Assembly: GCA_028023455.1 (NCBI GenBank)
Contig: JAQFVV010000056.1
Location: 374,001 to 438,000 of the forward strand
DNA: 64,000 nucleotides
Reading direction: 5' to 3'
Source of the DNA: Epiperipatus broadwayi
Lineage: Eukaryota; Onychophora; Udeonychophora; Euonychophora; Peripatidae
Part shown: positions 61,601 to 64,000 of the stretch, piece after piece
Layout of the letters: every line of letters begins with the position of its first letter
Position numbering within the stretch: the stretch's first letter is position 1
The notes under the pieces: generated by a model
Database searches by the model: none
What the model saw: only the letters and a program-made list of their open reading frames with translations
Told to the model about the DNA's origin: nothing
Position numbers and translations under genes: made by a program

Positions 61601-63930
61601 AATTCTATCTAAAAATGTATACGTACATAGGTGAAAGCATTAAAAATAGCAATGATAAAACAAAATATTATTCTTCAATACAGTTTGTTGTTCATGGCAA
61701 TCCCCATTTAATACTGAAATATTATGGTGGTTCCTTAAGCAAAAATAATGGAAGTCTACTTTGACTGTTTAGAACTTTGCATACTATAACGTAAATAATT
61801 TCAAAATAATATAAAAAACTGAACCACACTACTATCATTTAGAAATTCCTTTGTGACCTCAAAGAATTTATCCATAACTTCACATAATTGAAGTTAAAAT
61901 AATGCGCATAGTATTTTGACATTGATCACAAAAGAATAACTTGTATGACTTTCATAAAGAATTTTAGTCTGAAATAATTCATTTTGCTTTGAACAGATTA
62001 AATCAAATGAAATATATATATACATATATTGAAATATTAATTGCAGAAAATGCAATTTTTAAAGTCATTCATAGCTGTAATTTCAAAATCTAAAAATATG
62101 AAATTTGAGGTCTTAAATGTATAATTTCACATAACAATTTAAACTAAATTTTCTGTGATTTTTCAGAAAGTTACTATGCAGTACTTTCTTTTTAAACAAG
62201 AACAATATAGTTAACAATAAAGTGCAGGCACTATTTTGAATCTACCATCAGCTATTTATATTTTAATAGTTTTAGTATGGTGCAATACAAAGCATATTAT
62301 AAATACTCTTCTAGCAATTTATAAGTAGCATTATTTTAAATCAAATTGTATTAGTATTTTTCTTTTCACCTGTTCTAACTTCTACATTAAAATAAGGGTT
62401 TTATTGGCAAAGATAAATTTTCATCTTCTGAGAAATGATGATAACATTAGCAATAGAAAATTGATATGTCATTCCTATTTTCATAATTGTTTACTTCATT
62501 TACATTGTTGTTTGACTAGTTAATGACTTATACAATGTTATAGCACATGTATGTTTTTGAAATTCTTTAACAATCTTATTTTCTCTTAAATGCATAACAG
62601 ATTTGCATTTAAGATTTTGATGACCCCAAACCCTCCAAAGGATTACTTCTTCAGAAAATAATCTAGATATATATAACACTTATACACAAGTGATTTAATT
62701 TCACAATCTATTGTTCCACTTTAAAATTCATTCACTGTTTTTTTATTCATCCTTTATTTTTTTTATAAATATCCAAAATTTGTTATAGCTATTATATTAT
62801 AATAAGTTTCAAATAGAGAATATTACTTAAATTTTATAAACATATATTTTCTGTTACTTTTTAAAATTTATTATAGCATTGCAATAAACAAAATATCTCA
62901 GTTACCAATATATTCAATTACACCTATACATTCCAGTACACTTTTTTTTTTTTTTTTTACAAAATAATAATTATTCATTAAAACTTCATAGATTTTTAAT
63001 TTATTTGTTTCAGAATTACTTGATGAAAGTGCTTTTTAAATTTTCTCTATAGGTTTATAACTCTGTGAAAGACTTATCATGTATTTCAAATAAACACATC
63101 TGAAAATATAATTGTATAAAAAAAATGCATGTAATATTGTTTAACATATTGTTAAGATATAGTCAATTGTTTTTGTAATTATTGAATTTATATATGAGAG
63201 TTTTGATTTGTTTTAATTATTTGTATTATTATTGGTTATTTTAATTCCATTATTGGATACTGGATGGTTTTATGTCAGGTGATTCTTTAATGTTAAATTG
63301 ATTAATAACATTTGAAAAGGGCACCAAAGCAGGTGCTGAAAAAAGCTTTTTATGTATAAAATTATTATTTGATTATATAGCTGTTGTAAAGAATTATTAT
63401 TATTTTCTGATTATTATTATCTGAAAATAGTTATTCAGTTATATTTTTAATTATTTCTATTTATTCAATAACAGTAGAGACTTCTATTTTTAAATTATAT
63501 TTTTCTTTTTATATCTAATTGTAGCCCATCTTTCTTTTAAAATATAAGCTTTTTTTTTTCTTAAAATAAATTATATTTCCATCATCTACATGTATTGAAT
63601 TATATGAAGTGTAATAATTGATTATTTGAATACAAGCAATAAGATCATATACATGCAATTAATATATATATTTAAAGATAAATCTATAAAAGTTTCATAA
63701 CATATTGCTTTTCATTCCTTTCTATGTGTATGATCCATATATTATTAAGAATTTCCAGCAAGTTATGTGAAGAAAAATAAACCTCCAAATCAATTCATCA
63801 TTAAAAAATAATAAAAAGTGAAAAGAGCAGTAATTAAAGTAAATTTCAGGAATTGATAATGTTTTACTTATCATAACATTGCTATAACTTACATAAAAAT
63901 TATTTCATTTATTAAATTTATTAGCAGTAG
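58663..63930. other. Long AT-rich stretch without recognised features
   Basis: Open frames (58666-58863, 60671-60877, 61072-61254) are short and AT-driven. Simple-sequence runs include T18 at about 62942 and (AT)n at 61078. No transposon domain, inverted repeat of note or RNA gene was identified. Confidence 0.45.
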
Positions 63931-63931
63931 C

Positions 63932-64000
63932 AAACTCTCCATGCAGTAGTGCCACCCAGTGCATGCCTTAGTAATCAATGAATGCAAGAAGCTTTGTGTA
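63932..64000 (-). repeat. Inverted partner of 52143-52210, running off the window
   Basis: AAACTCTCCATGCAGTAGTG and the following bases are the complement of the segment at 52143-52210 (roughly 80% identity by eye). The homology continues to the window edge, so a second copy of the element, possibly a minus-strand mariner, may start here. Confidence 0.65.

Overview
The window looks like gene-poor, very AT-rich (about three quarters A+T by eye) nuclear DNA from an animal, most likely an arthropod. That lineage is inferred from the mix of elements: an RTE-type LINE, BED-finger hAT transposons, a mariner, a tRNA-primed LTR retrotransposon and a tRNA-Gly-like SINE. I found no convincing host protein-coding gene, rRNA or functional tRNA. 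Nearly every recognisable object is a mobile element or its debris.

Layout. 1-13695 is one LTR retrotransposon with extraordinarily long LTRs (about 5.8 kb each). The 5' LTR (1-5682) loses its first 46 or so bases to the window edge. An internal domain of only 2.2 kb (5683-7881) carries a tRNA-Lys-type primer binding site, two short overlapping coiled-coil/Lys-rich ORFs and a polypurine tract, with no protease, reverse transcriptase or integrase. The 3' LTR is 7882-13695. A foldback element lies immediately downstream (13717-14184). From 14.2 to 32.9 kb is AT-rich DNA with a tRNA-ended inverted-repeat family (22.05-22.53 kb with perfect 124-bp arms; 28.1 kb fragment; 31.32-31.68 kb) and two RTE 3' fragments. 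32.88-35.48 kb is a long, decayed RTE LINE. 36.18-36.96 kb holds a complete two-armed copy of the foldback family, 37.94-38.32 kb a MITE, 38.33-39.12 kb a composite foldback and 40.88-41.01 kb a young SINE with intact target-site duplications.

44817-48834 is a complete hAT element (8-bp TSD, matching terminal inverted repeats) with a decayed minus-strand transposase and a nested palindromic MITE. 51.1-52.2 kb is a mariner relic, 53.0-54.64 kb a second hAT transposase relic, and 56.88-58.66 kb a 5'-truncated RTE copy with a 263-codon open reverse transcriptase segment and an in-frame 87-bp duplication. 58.7-63.9 kb is featureless AT-rich DNA. The last 69 bases repeat, inverted, a segment found just downstream of the mariner relic.

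The elements do not form a pathway. The main interest is (i) the giant-LTR non-autonomous retrotransposon with unrecognised ORFs, and (ii) inverted-repeat families whose arms end in outward-facing tRNA-like sequence or are perfectly matched, which could make long hairpin RNAs.
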